This document shows positions 1 to 8,172 of a stretch of 64,000 nucleotides of DNA, one piece after another. Both the position numbers and the translations under genes were made by a program. The stretch comes from Gluconacetobacter takamatsuzukensis (lineage in GTDB: Bacteria; Pseudomonadota; Alphaproteobacteria; Acetobacterales; Acetobacteraceae), in assembly GCF_014174275.1 (NCBI RefSeq), contig NZ_JABEQK010000002.1:124001-188000 (forward strand), in the 5' to 3' direction. A model generated the notes under the pieces. It made no database searches. It had not been told where the DNA came from and saw only the letters and a program-made list of their open reading frames with translations. Every line of letters starts with the position of its first letter. Positions within the stretch are counted from its first letter, which is position 1.

Positions 1-1
1 G

Positions 2-85
2 GACGCCGCCGCCACCATCGCCGCCCTGTGCCGCCCCGACGAACAGCGCCACGGGCAGCGGATCGTAGCCCGGGCGGGAGCCTGA
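2..85 (+). CDS. C-terminal end of an unidentified protein, truncated by the window edge
   Basis: An open frame enters from the left edge and stops at TGA 83-85. The last 27 residues are Ala/Arg-rich and include CRPDEQRHGQRIVARAGA. Its composition matches the high-GC neighbours. No domain can be recognised from so short a tail, so no function is proposed. The following gene starts 31 bases later on the same strand. Confidence 0.4.
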   Translation, partial: DAAATIAALCRPDEQRHGQRIVARAGA

Positions 86-116
86 CGCGCGCGCCCGATC
101 CTGTTATGACACGGAC

Positions 117-608
117 ATGGCCAAGAAACCCCAGATCCCCGGCACCCCGGCCACCCTGGCCCTGACCCGCGCCGGGATCGCCTTCGTCCCCCTGACCTAC
201 ACGTACGACCCCGACGCCGACCGGCTGGGCGTGCAGGCCGCCGAGGCGATCGGCGAGCCCCCGGCCCGGGTCTTCAAGACCCTGATGGCGGAAATCGATG
301 GCAAGCCCGTCTGCGTCGTCGTGCCGTCGGACCACGAGGTGAGCATGAAGAAGCTGGCCGCCGCCTTCGGCGGCAAGAGCGCGAAGATGATGAAGCCGGC
401 GGACGCCGAGCGCATCACCGGCTTCCGTGTCGGCGGCATCAGCCCGTTCGGGCAGAAAAAGCGCGTGCCCACGGCCTTCGCGCAGCAGGCGGCCGATCTG
501 CCCTATCTCTACACCAATGGCGGCCAGCGCGGCCTGCAGGTGCGCCTGGCCCCGGCCGACGCGCTACGCGCCAGTGGGGCCGTCCTTGCAGACCTGACGG
601 CGGAGTAG
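117..608 (+). CDS. ybaK: YbaK/EbsC-family Cys-tRNA(Pro) deacylase
   Basis: This 163-residue protein has the length and layout of the YbaK/EbsC family. These cytoplasmic enzymes hydrolyse Cys mischarged onto tRNA(Pro) and act as free-standing editing domains beside prolyl-tRNA synthetase. Family hallmarks are visible: VFKTLM, carrying the conserved lysine at about residue 54, the central VCVVVPSDHEV strand and GGISPFGQKK at about residues 106-115. The ATG at 117 is the first in frame. The gene is convergent with the Skp-like gene, with repeat family R1 between them. The family call is firm; the exact tRNA substrate is inferred from the family. Confidence 0.9.
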   Translation: MAKKPQIPGTPATLALTRAGIAFVPLTYTYDPDADRLGVQAAEAIGEPPARVFKTLMAEIDGKPVCVVVPSDHEVSMKKLAAAFGGKSAKMMKPADAERITGFRVGGISPFGQKKRVPTAFAQQAADLPYLYTNGGQRGLQVRLAPADALRASGAVLADLTAE

Positions 609-629
609 TCTTCTTTTGTCTTCCGAAAA

Positions 630-729
630 AGAAGCAAAAAGACTTCTATCCGTTCAGGTGCATCGCGCGCCCCAGCAAAAAACCCCCGAACGGATCAAAG
701 TTTTTTGGTTCTTTTTTTCAAAAAAGAAC
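630..729 (+). repeat. Dispersed repeat family R1, copy 1
   Basis: This AT-rich palindromic repeat matches 2825-2924 without gaps over about 90 bases. It contains two hairpins: CAAAAAAC (676-683) with GTTTTTTG (700-707), and GTTCTTTTTT (708-717) with AAAAAAGAAC (720-729). It lies between the convergent ybaK and Skp-like genes, where it could act as a transcription terminator. Its AT-richness contrasts with the surrounding DNA. Confidence 0.8.
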
Positions 730-736
730 GCCTTCC

Positions 737-1492
737 TCACCCCTGCTGCTGCTGCTGCGGATCGGCCATCTGCACCGGCGCGGTCGGGAACTTGCCCGAC
801 TTCGCGATCACTTCCGGGTCCTCGTTCGCCGCCGGCAGATAGACATGCGGCAGGATGGCATTCAGCCGGCTGGCCACCTGGTCGCTGATATCGACCTGCG
901 GCCCGTGCAGCACGGTCAGGCCCGACTGCACCACCAGGGTCAGCCCGCGCGCCTTCGCCACGCTGTTCACCACCTGGCCGATTTCCCGCTGCACCTGGTT
1001 CAGCGCGATCTGGATGTCTTCCTCCAGGATGCGGTTGCGGTTGCCGAAGGTGCGCTGATCGACCGCCACGCGCTGCTGCAGGCTGCGCTGCTGGGCCTCG
1101 GCCTCGGGCCGGGCCGCGTTCATCATCTGCTGGCGCAGGGCCTGGATCTGCCCTTCCTCGGCCCGCACGTCGCGGATCAGGGCATCGCGCCGGGTGCCCA
1201 TTTCTTTCTCGACTTCCTGGATCGCGACGGATTGCCGCATGATCGCATCGGTATCGAACACGCCGACGACCGGCGCGGGCGGCTTGGCGGCCGGCGGCAG
1301 GGGCGCGAAATCGGGCACCGGCGGCGCGGGCAGCAGCGGCGGCTGGTCGGGGGCGGCAGGTGCGGCGGCGGGCGCGGCTGCCCGCGCCGCCGGGGCGGCC
1401 GCGAAAGCAGGGGCCAGGGCGGCGCCCATCCCGGTCACAACGAAAAATCCGGCCAGAAACCGGCGGCACGAGGTCCGGGAAATATCGGTCAT
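737..1492 (-). CDS. Skp/OmpH-like periplasmic chaperone
   Basis: The 251-residue product has an N-terminal export signal (hydrophobic stretch ending around AFAAAPA), an Ala/Pro-rich linker, and from about residue 75 an OmpH/Skp domain beginning VVGVFDTDAIM. A long charged helical region rich in Gln, Glu and Arg follows, as expected for the coiled-coil tentacles of Skp. Skp proteins hold unfolded outer-membrane proteins in the periplasm. In most alphaproteobacteria skp lies beside bamA; here it stands alone, so this may be a paralogue. The protein ends in a run of five Gln encoded by repeated CAG. The ATG at 1492 was chosen because the signal peptide starts there; longer in-frame extensions lack sense. 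Confidence 0.75.
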   Translation of the reverse strand: MTDISRTSCRRFLAGFFVVTGMGAALAPAFAAAPAARAAAPAAAPAAPDQPPLLPAPPVPDFAPLPPAAKPPAPVVGVFDTDAIMRQSVAIQEVEKEMGTRRDALIRDVRAEEGQIQALRQQMMNAARPEAEAQQRSLQQRVAVDQRTFGNRNRILEEDIQIALNQVQREIGQVVNSVAKARGLTLVVQSGLTVLHGPQVDISDQVASRLNAILPHVYLPAANEDPEVIAKSGKFPTAPVQMADPQQQQQG

Positions 1493-1694
1493 GATCGCAA
1501 TCCGTAAGGCAGGGAGCAAACGCGACGGCGCGAAGGCCGGAAACGGCAAAAAGAGCAATGCTGCCCTGCCTAGCCGATCACCGGGAGCATGACCAGTCCT
1601 CGGCCGTTCAAACCCGTCACATCCGCGCGCGACGACCCTGCCGCGCGCGTGCCATACTCGCCGCGTCACGTTTCCTCCTGAAAGGCCTGTCGTC

Positions 1695-2087
1695 ATGAGA
1701 CCGCGTTGCCGCCGGCACCTTGCCGGATGCCTCACCCTCGCCGCCCTGTGCCTGCCGCCGGCGCTGTCGCTCGCGCGCCCCGCCCCGGCCCCCGCATCGC
1801 GCGTGCATTCCACCTATCCCGACGGCACCGGCGATTCGCTGGTCGACCGGCTGAACGCGGCGCAATTGTCGGGCAGCTATCGCGGCCCGCTCTATTACCA
1901 GGGCCAGGCCATCCCGCAGGCCCAGCCGACGGATGTCGGGACCCTGCCGCCCAACGTGCCGCAGATCGTGCCCCCGCCGCCGCCCGGCGCCCGCGCGCCC
2001 GAACCCTCCATGCGGCCGCCCGGCGTGCCCGCCCTGCCCGGCAGCACCCTGCCGCCGCCGGAGCCGCCCTGCGCCGGAGCCTGCTGA
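1695..2087 (+). CDS. Small secreted proline-rich protein of unknown function
   Basis: The 130-residue product has a classical signal peptide (Arg-rich start, then LAGCLTLAALCLPPALSLA) and a mature region very rich in Pro and Ala. A short conserved-looking segment, DSLVDRLNAAQLSGSYRGP, sits near residues 47-65. AAAGG lies about nine bases before the ATG at 1695. It diverges from the Skp-like gene with a 202-base spacer. No known domain is recognised. Export to the periplasm is the only prediction I can support. Confidence 0.6.
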   Translation: MRPRCRRHLAGCLTLAALCLPPALSLARPAPAPASRVHSTYPDGTGDSLVDRLNAAQLSGSYRGPLYYQGQAIPQAQPTDVGTLPPNVPQIVPPPPPGARAPEPSMRPPGVPALPGSTLPPPEPPCAGAC

Positions 2088-2212
2088 GAAGGCCGCCGGC
2101 AAGGCCATAATTCCGCTGTAATCCCCGCCCATTGGGGGGCCGTGGCGTCGGTGCGTGATGCAAATGTTCCCGGCGTCACACCCCATGCGGGGCCGGGCGG
2201 GCCAGCCCGCTG

Positions 2213-2698
2213 TCACAGCATCGCATACAGCCGCCACATCACCGGCGTATGCGACAGGAAGATCAGCCCCAGCCCCGAGGCAAACAGCAGTTTCAGCCCC
2301 AGCGGCCCGCCGGACGACACCAGCACATCCAGCGTCAGGGCCTGCATGCAGGGGTCGATCATCCGGGGCGGCCGCCCGCGTGCGTCGCGCACGGCCGGCG
2401 CCGCGATCCGCGCCCGCCATTCCTGCCGCTGCCGCGCTTCCTCGGCCGCCGAAATCCGCGCGCGCCCGTAAAGCTGCGTCACGTAGCGATCCAGATCCTC
2501 GACCCGGTATGTCAGCGTCCGCCCGTTCCGCGCCGCCGGGCGGGGGCCCGCATGCAGCAGGCCGAGCATGCGCAGCCGCCGCGCGGGAATACCCAGATAG
2601 ACGGCAGCATCGCCAAGCGGCAGCACGCGCCGCAGCGGAAAGACGTGAACGGTCGCCAGGCCGTCATTGGCGCCATCCGGAGGAGTGAGGCCGCTCAT
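2213..2698 (-). CDS. HTH (excisionase/MerR-like) protein with C-terminal hydrophobic segment
   Basis: The 161-residue product contains a helix-turn-helix of the HTH_17/MerR type near residues 25-75: LPLGDAAVYLGIPARRLRML, then a wing-like stretch with TYRVEDLDRYV. The C-terminal 35 residues (GPLGLKLLFASGLGLIFLSH and on) are strongly hydrophobic and could form one membrane span. A DNA-binding-like domain joined to a membrane anchor is unusual, but no function can be assigned. The ATG at 2698 opens the frame. Upstream lies repeat-rich DNA (2805-3103), so its promoter must lie in or beyond those repeats. Confidence 0.6.
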   Translation of the reverse strand: MSGLTPPDGANDGLATVHVFPLRRVLPLGDAAVYLGIPARRLRMLGLLHAGPRPAARNGRTLTYRVEDLDRYVTQLYGRARISAAEEARQRQEWRARIAAPAVRDARGRPPRMIDPCMQALTLDVLVSSGGPLGLKLLFASGLGLIFLSHTPVMWRLYAML

Positions 2699-2814
2699 CC
2701 CCCCGACGATGTTGCCCCACGGCTGCGGCTGTCAATCATAACCTGCACCGGGGGCGGGTCCGTTTCCGGATAAGGCTTATGCGGGGTGGAAAGTAAGGAA
2801 GAGATCTTCTTTTT

Positions 2815-2924
2815 CTGAAGAAAAAGAAGAAAAAAGACTTCTATCCGTTCAGGTGCATCGCGTGCCCCAACAAAAAACTCCTGAACGAATCAAAGTTTTT
2901 TGGTTCTTTTTTTCAAAAAAGAAC
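2815..2924 (+). repeat. Dispersed repeat family R1, copy 2
   Basis: This copy aligns with 630-729 without gaps over about 90 bases, with only a few transitions. It has the same two A/T-rich hairpins: CAAAAAAC (2871-2878) with GTTTTTTG (2895-2902), and GTTCTTTTTT with AAAAAAGAAC ending at 2924. It sits in a 405-base intergenic region that holds only this repeat and element R3-A. Confidence 0.8.
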
Positions 2925-2940
2925 AACTCCTTCCGCCTCG

Positions 2941-3103
2941 GAGGCTGCTTCAAAAGCCCCGATAGCGAGTGGAAGCGTGGCGTCAGCCACGCGTCTGGCG
3001 GTGGTTTACGAGCATCGGAGCGGAGCGGCCTTGTGGGCCGTGAGCACCGAAGCGCAGGAAACCGCCGTCAGGCCGCCGCTAGCGGGGCTTTTGAAGCAGC
3101 CTC
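2941..3103. repeat. Structured element R3, copy A (163 bp)
   Basis: The element is bounded by a perfect 21-bp inverted repeat (2941-2961 with 3083-3103), extendable to 2967/3077 across one mismatch. Inside are a 7-bp hairpin GCGTGGC/GCCACGC (2975-2992) and a 13-bp stem including two G-U pairs (2995-3007 with 3059-3071). That stem encloses a 44-nt core (3010-3053) containing CGGCC/GGCCG. The core recurs at 38277-38320 at the same offset of 69 bases in an element of the same length. The right arm abuts the stop codon of the lipoprotein gene. Whether it acts as RNA or as a DNA repeat is unknown. Confidence 0.75.
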
Positions 3104-3502
3104 TCAGCGACAGATATGCCGCTCGCCATCAGCCCCGATATACGTCCCGGTCAGCGGATCGAAGCACGCATTGGCCGTGCAGGCATTGCCCGACGCCAGC
3201 GGGGCCGGATTCACCCGCGCCGCCATGGCCTGCGTCGCATGGGCCGCGACACCGCACAGCGGCGTATCGAGCGGCGCGGACGGGTCGTTCACCAACTGCG
3301 CCTCGTTGGCGGGCGGCGGGGTTTCCACCGCCGTGCCGGGCGCGAACTGCAAGGGCGGGTGCCGCACCGGCTTGGGCGCCACCGGTGCCGGCGGCGTGGC
3401 GCAACCGGCCAGCAGCACCACGACCGGCAACACGCCCAGCGTCACCCGGCCGGCGGCGCGCGCGAAAGAAGACGCCAAAGAAGACCGGGGACGTTCGTTC
3501 AT
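3104..3502 (-). CDS. Small putative lipoprotein
   Basis: The 132-residue product carries a lipoprotein signal sequence with lipobox LLAGC (VLPVVVLLAGCATPP, Cys at about residue 33), so it is expected to be lipidated and membrane anchored. The mature part is Pro-rich and has four further Cys (LCGVAAHA, NACTANACF and the C-terminal HICR), compatible with disulfides. The ATG at 3502 is preferred because AGGACAG lies just upstream. No known family is recognised. The gene ends exactly at element R3-A. Confidence 0.65.
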   Translation of the reverse strand: MNERPRSSLASSFARAAGRVTLGVLPVVVLLAGCATPPAPVAPKPVRHPPLQFAPGTAVETPPPANEAQLVNDPSAPLDTPLCGVAAHATQAMAARVNPAPLASGNACTANACFDPLTGTYIGADGERHICR

Positions 3503-3643
3503 CGCTCTGTCCTGTGCACTCCGGCCGCCCCGCGGGCACGCCATTCCCATCCGATCCATCATATCCGCCTTATCGCCCGCACGGTCAAAAGGGCCCCCTG
3601 CGTGCAAGGCGAGCCCACCGGCCGGGCGGCCGGTCCAGGCGCC

Positions 3644-5125
3644 TCAGAGATCGAGCTGCCCCTGCGAACTGTCGGCCCGCACGGCGCGGACCTCCGTCAC
3701 GCCGTCGGCGAATGTCAGCTCCAGCCGGCTGCCCGGCCGCACGTCGGCGGCGCGCGTCACCGCCACGCCCGATGGGTCGCGCACCAGCACATAGCCGCGT
3801 TCCAGCACCGCCATGGGCGACAGGGATTCCAGCCGCCCCGCCAGCCCGTTCAGATGGGCCCGCCGCTCGCGCACCATCGCCGCCAGCGGCGCGGGCGACA
3901 GGCGCGCCCGGTCGGTGCGTGCCCGGCGGTCGCGCAGCGCCTGGCGCAGGCCAGACAGCAGATGGCTGGCCACCAGGTCCAGCCGCGCCCGGCCCGGCCC
4001 GGTCAGCAGCAGCGGCGAGGGCATCATGCGCCCGGTCGCCAGCAGGGCGGCGCGGCGCCGCTCGATCAGCCCCGGCAGCGCCCGGTCCAGCCGCTCGCCC
4101 CGGTCGTCCACCCGCATCCGCGCGGTGGCCAGCAGCGACGGCAGGTCGGGCATCCGCGCCGCCGTACGGTCCAGCCGCAGCCGCGCCGTCTGCGTCAGGC
4201 GGGCCAGCCCGCTGGTCAGGCGCGCGGCGCGATGCGCCAGGTCGGCCACCAGCTCGGCCCGCGCCGGCACCGCCATCTCGGCCGCCGCCGTGGGGGTGGG
4301 CGCGCGCCGGTCGGACACGAAATCGATCAGCGTGGTGTCGGTCTCGTGCCCCACCGCCGAAATCAGCGGAATGCGGCAGGCATCGACCGCACGCAGCACG
4401 GCTTCGTCATTGAAGGCCATCAGGTCTTCCAGCGACCCGCCCCCGCGCGCGACGATCAGCACGTCCGGGCGCGGCACCGCCCCGCGCCCGTCGATGGCAT
4501 CGAACCCCGCGATGGCGGCGGCGACCTGCCCCGCCGCGCCCTCGCCCTGCACGGCGACGGGCCAGACCAGCAGCCGGCGGGGGAAGCGCCGGGCGACGGT
4601 GGTGCGGATATCGTGCAGCACCGCCCCCTGCGCCGAGGTGACGATGCCGATGACATCGGGCAGGAAGGGCAACGCCCGCTTGCGCGCGGCGTCGAACAGC
4701 CCCTCAGCCGCCAGTTTCAGGCGCAGCCGCTCGATACGCGCCAGCAGCGCGCCCTCGCCGGCATATTCCATCCGCTCGACGATCAGCTGGTAGGACGAGC
4801 GCTCGCCATAGGACGAGACCTTGCCGGTGGCGATGATCTCCAGCCCGTTTTCCGGCGCCAGCCCCAGCCGCGACACCGACCCGCGCCAGACGACGCCCGC
4901 GATCTTCCCGCCCTCGTCCTTCAGCGAGAAATAGAGGTGCCCGGAGGGATAGCGTTTGAATTCCGTAATCTCGCCGCGCACGCGCACGCGGCCGAAATTG
5001 CCCTCCAGCGTGCGCCGGATCGCCCCCGAGATCTCGGAGACCGAATATTCGGGCACGTTACCCGCCATGGGGCCCGACCCCGAACCCGGTCCGGCGCCGC
5101 CGGAAGTGCGAAGAGTTTCGTCCAT
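3644..5125 (-). CDS. xseA: Exodeoxyribonuclease VII large subunit
   Basis: The 493-residue product is XseA, which with XseB forms the ssDNA-specific exonuclease VII. It has the N-terminal OB-fold (YSVSEISGAIRRTLEGNFG, VRGEITEFKRYPSGHLYFSL, about residues 25-75) and the catalytic core with GIVTSAQGAVLHDI, VLIVARGGGSLEDL, FNDEAVLRA and SAVGHETDTTLIDFVSDRRA. The C-terminal half is predicted helical and Arg-rich. ATG at 5125 is preferred over a GTG two codons earlier. It is divergent from purD with 71 bases between starts. xseB is not in the window. Confidence 0.95.
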   Translation of the reverse strand: MDETLRTSGGAGPGSGSGPMAGNVPEYSVSEISGAIRRTLEGNFGRVRVRGEITEFKRYPSGHLYFSLKDEGGKIAGVVWRGSVSRLGLAPENGLEIIATGKVSSYGERSSYQLIVERMEYAGEGALLARIERLRLKLAAEGLFDAARKRALPFLPDVIGIVTSAQGAVLHDIRTTVARRFPRRLLVWPVAVQGEGAAGQVAAAIAGFDAIDGRGAVPRPDVLIVARGGGSLEDLMAFNDEAVLRAVDACRIPLISAVGHETDTTLIDFVSDRRAPTPTAAAEMAVPARAELVADLAHRAARLTSGLARLTQTARLRLDRTAARMPDLPSLLATARMRVDDRGERLDRALPGLIERRRAALLATGRMMPSPLLLTGPGRARLDLVASHLLSGLRQALRDRRARTDRARLSPAPLAAMVRERRAHLNGLAGRLESLSPMAVLERGYVLVRDPSGVAVTRAADVRPGSRLELTFADGVTEVRAVRADSSQGQLDL

Positions 5126-5196
5126 CGGCACAGGGTATGATAGAGACGGCCTCCCCGGAAGGCCCGGGGACGTGCGAGGAACAGGGAAACGAATTG

Positions 5197-6498
5197 ATGC
5201 GGGTGCTTCTGGTCGGATCGGGTGGACGGGAACATGCGATGGCGGCGGCGATCGCGCGCTCGCCGGCGCTGGAGGCCCTGTTCATCGCACCCGGCAACCC
5301 GGGCACCGCCGCACTAGGCACCAACGTCGCCATCGCGGTCGACGACGTGCCCGCCCTGGTGGCCTTCGCGCAGGCCGAGCGGATCGACCTGGTGGTGCCG
5401 GGCCCCGAGGCGCCGCTGGTCGCGGGCCTGGCCGATGCCTGCCTGGCGGCCGGCATCCCCTGCGCCGGCCCCAGCCGCGCCGCCGCCGAACTGGAAGGCA
5501 GCAAGAGCTTCACCAAGGAAATCTGCGACGCCGCCGCTATCCCGACCGCGCGGTGGGAACGGTTCGATGCCGCCGCCCCGGCGCTGGACTTCGTCCGCCG
5601 CCGTGGCGCGCCGATCGTGATCAAGGCCGACGGCCTGGCCGCCGGCAAGGGCGTGGTGGTGGCCATGACCGTCGCGGAGGCCGAAGAGGCTATCCGGTCA
5701 ATGATGGACGACGCCACCCTGGGCGCCGCCGGCCAGTCGGTGGTGATCGAGGAATGCCTGATGGGCGACGAAGTGTCGCTGTTCGCCTTCTGCGCGGACG
5801 AGACCGCGGTGCTGATCGGCGCGGCGCAGGACCACAAGCGCATCGGCGAGGGCGATACCGGCCCCAACACCGGCGGCATGGGCGCGGTCTCGCCCCCCAC
5901 GGGCTTCGACCGCGCCAGGCAGGAAGCGGCGCTGGACCTGCTGGTGCGCCCGATGCTGAAGGAAATGGTCCGCCGCGGCACCCCTTTCCGCGGCATCATC
6001 TTCGCCGGCCTGATGCTGACGACGGACGGCCCCAAGCTGATCGAATATAACGTCCGCTTCGGCGACCCCGAGGCCCAGGCCCTGCTGATCCGCCTGCAAT
6101 CCGACCTGCTGCCCGCCCTCGCCTCGGTCGCCGCCGGCACGCTGGACGCGGCGGACATCCGCTTCTCCGACGACCACTCCATCAGCATCGTCCTCGCCGC
6201 CCGCGGCTATCCCGGCAAACCCACGGCCGGCGGCCAGATCGAAGGCCTGGACCAGGCCCAATTCCACCCCGGCGTCCACATCTTCCACGCCGGCACCAAG
6301 CGCGACGCCCAGGGCCACCTCATCGCCGCCGGCGGCCGCGTCCTGACCGTCTGCGCCATCGCCCCCACGCTGGGCGAAGCCCGCACCCGCGCCTACCACG
6401 CCATCCCCGCCATCCACTGGAAAGACGCCATCTGGCGCCGAGACATCGGCGACCGCGCCCTGCGCGCCGCCGCGACCGAGGACAACGGGACGGCCTGA
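5197..6498 (+). CDS. purD: Phosphoribosylamine--glycine ligase (GAR synthetase)
   Basis: The 433-residue product catalyses the second step of de novo purine synthesis, joining glycine to phosphoribosylamine with ATP. Family signatures include GSGGREHA at the N-terminus, VVPGPEAPL, the ATP-grasp segment IKADGLAAGKGV, GPNTGGMGAVSPP and IEYNVRFGDPE. The start is ATG 5197 because the N-terminus then matches the family and GAGGAACAGGG lies just upstream; an earlier frame extension is not typical. It is followed by an R2 repeat and then the AT-rich retron island. Confidence 0.96.
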   Translation: MRVLLVGSGGREHAMAAAIARSPALEALFIAPGNPGTAALGTNVAIAVDDVPALVAFAQAERIDLVVPGPEAPLVAGLADACLAAGIPCAGPSRAAAELEGSKSFTKEICDAAAIPTARWERFDAAAPALDFVRRRGAPIVIKADGLAAGKGVVVAMTVAEAEEAIRSMMDDATLGAAGQSVVIEECLMGDEVSLFAFCADETAVLIGAAQDHKRIGEGDTGPNTGGMGAVSPPTGFDRARQEAALDLLVRPMLKEMVRRGTPFRGIIFAGLMLTTDGPKLIEYNVRFGDPEAQALLIRLQSDLLPALASVAAGTLDAADIRFSDDHSISIVLAARGYPGKPTAGGQIEGLDQAQFHPGVHIFHAGTKRDAQGHLIAAGGRVLTVCAIAPTLGEARTRAYHAIPAIHWKDAIWRRDIGDRALRAAATEDNGTA

Positions 6499-6547
6499 CA
6501 CAGGCCGCCTGCCCTCGATCCTCCGGGACTTCAAACCCCGTCTTTCA

Positions 6548-6605
6548 CTCTCAGGGCTCCGCCCTGAAACCCGGCAGAGGCCGGCGGCCCCTGCACCCCG
6601 ATTCG
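6548..6605 (-). repeat. Dispersed repeat family R2, partial copy a
   Basis: It contains the small hairpin CAGGGCTCCGCCCTG and the family segment CCCCTGCACCCCGATTCG (6588-6605). That 18-base segment is the exact reverse complement of 10208-10225 on the other side of the retron/phnA region. It lies between convergent purD and the reverse transcriptase gene. Confidence 0.65.
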
Positions 6606-6608
6606 TTA

Positions 6609-6640
6609 GGGTTCATACCTATTCTGCTTCGTATGAACCC
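6609..6640. repeat. Perfect 10-bp inverted repeat at the island edge
   Basis: GGGTTCATAC (6609-6618) is exactly complementary to GTATGAACCC (6631-6640) across a 12-base loop. It sits where composition changes from core-like to AT-rich. It could be part of an insertion junction or a terminator; no T-run supports the latter. Confidence 0.5.
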
Positions 6641-7044
6641 CATGGCGATTTTCGCCTCGAACACGGAAATCTCTAGCAGCACACCGAGGCGACTTGGGTT
6701 GACAGGATCACCCGCTATTACGCTGGTCCTCGCACAAAGACGAAACCAAGACGCTCCATCATCGCGGAGCGTCATGAAACCCGAGACGCAACAATAATCG
6801 CGGTAAGCCAGCGACTTCCGCTTTCGCCTCATGCCAGTCATCACGGGTGGTTGAAGCGTTTCCCGATAGCAGACAATCCGAAATCTCCAAATGGCAGGTC
6901 TAAATACTTTTATTATAAAAATCCAAAATTACCCATTCTAAGCAAGGTCTTAACGTTAAGAACTACGGTAATTTAAAAGCAATACAAGCCTATAATTTTT
7001 ATTTCATTTTCCGCAATCATTCCAGATACTCAAAATATTATTTT

Positions 7045-8172
7045 CTACCATATTATTTTATTGAACTTTTCGTAGCATTTTCGGGAATACTCTCTATCTA
7101 TACTGTGAGCATGCGCCAAAAGGCCCATAATATGACGCCTCATTCCAGTCACTGAATCAAATCCTCTTTTTTCTTGATGTTTTTTTACGCCAATCTTTTT
7201 AGAAAGAAGTGCATATAAATGAGTGTCTAGATTATTACGAAAATCGTTTGTTAATCGCGGATATGGTCCATCTACTAGCAACCCCAAGACAATACGTCTA
7301 GCTCCCGGCGGAGAAATCACTGTTTTTGTATCATTGGGAGTAAATCCAAAATTAATTAACTTTTCCCTAACTAAAAAAACTAGGCTTTTTGCCACTTCTC
7401 GATTGATTGTTTGTGTCGTTGAGAAAGCAATATCATCCGCGTAGCGTGAGTAACGCCAACCATTTTCCTGGGCTAGTTTTTCAAGTTCGCTATCCAATAA
7501 TCTTGTTGTTAAGTTTGCCAGCGCGGGACTAGTTGGCGCACCTTGCGGTAAATATCCCAAGTTTTCACAATAAGAATTTGGAATACCATACGATTTCTTC
7601 CGTCGGGGGGAAGGTTTGTCACCAACATATGTACAAATTCGTGCCAGTTGGAAACTTAGTAAGGCACCATATCCTAAATCACGAAAAACCTTATAAACTT
7701 GAGGCTCCATGATACTTCCAAAGAAGTTCTGAATATCCATCTTTATCAGCCATAGACAACCGGCATGCTGCTTTGCTGCATTCAGAAGACCACGTCGTGG
7801 ATCAGAGTAATATGCATAACTTGCTTGATGGGGAGCCGCAGCTCGAGTTTGAAAGACATTTTGTGCGAGCCAGCGTTGAACGTGCATCAGAGTTGGTTCA
7901 GGAACACAAATAACTCGAAATTTTCTTCGATCTGCTTTTTTTAACCGAAAAACACGATAACTATTTTTTGATGTTCGGCGAGAATAAGCTCCTAATTTGA
8001 CCAAAGGTGTGTCTGTTATTTGAGCCAAATGGGAAAGAGTAAAAATTACGGGCAGACCGATATCTACTTTTTTAATTAGAGAAGCAGTCTGGATCGCAGC
8101 GTTAATTAAGGGTTGAGAGCACCCCTCTTTTTTTGCTTCGCGTGTAAACTGTTGAGGGTTCCAACTGAGCAT
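7045..8172 (-). CDS. Retron-type reverse transcriptase
   Basis: The 375-residue product has the ordered motifs of a bacterial retron reverse transcriptase: an N-terminal LPVIFTLSHLAQ segment, KFRVICVPEP, the first catalytic Asp in KMDIQNFFGS (Asp146), LPQGAPTSPALANL (208-221), the catalytic box YADD (244-247), NDTKT (280-284) and IVLGLLVDG (294-302). Retron RTs copy part of a cognate ncRNA into msDNA. It starts at ATG 8172 after AAAGGTAG, immediately downstream of the structured RNA region and the effector gene on the same strand. The gene is much more AT-rich than its neighbours, indicating transfer. A group II intron RT is unlikely because no maturase or HNH domain is present. Confidence 0.92.
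   Translation of the reverse strand: MLSWNPQQFTREAKKEGCSQPLINAAIQTASLIKKVDIGLPVIFTLSHLAQITDTPLVKLGAYSRRTSKNSYRVFRLKKADRRKFRVICVPEPTLMHVQRWLAQNVFQTRAAAPHQASYAYYSDPRRGLLNAAKQHAGCLWLIKMDIQNFFGSIMEPQVYKVFRDLGYGALLSFQLARICTYVGDKPSPRRKKSYGIPNSYCENLGYLPQGAPTSPALANLTTRLLDSELEKLAQENGWRYSRYADDIAFSTTQTINREVAKSLVFLVREKLINFGFTPNDTKTVISPPGARRIVLGLLVDGPYPRLTNDFRNNLDTHLYALLSKKIGVKKHQEKRGFDSVTGMRRHIMGLLAHAHSIDREYSRKCYEKFNKIIW

Larger units (their letters stand above)
6499..7044. other. Boundary region between purD and the retron island; no supported gene
   Basis: The first 110 bases are GC-rich and carry an R2 repeat. Base composition then shifts, and 6850-7044 is strongly AT-rich. A perfect 10-bp inverted repeat occurs at 6609-6640. 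An open frame across 6551-6844 is rejected because it reads through the R2 repeat and resembles no protein. I see no integrase, tRNA gene or clear attachment site. Confidence 0.6.

Noticed and set aside
616-888. Plus-strand frame across R1 copy 1 containing VFWFFFSKKN
   Set aside because: It is a repeat-derived frame overlapping the Skp-like gene, and similar peptides arise in every R1 copy.
2977-4413. Plus-strand frame across R3-A and xseA containing EHRSGAAL
   Set aside because: It is antisense to the lipoprotein and xseA genes. The EHRSGAAL peptide is just translation of the R3 core, also seen at 38276.
6551-6844. A 97-codon minus-strand open frame between purD and the RT gene
   Set aside because: It runs through an R2 repeat, matches no family and has no convincing ribosome site.
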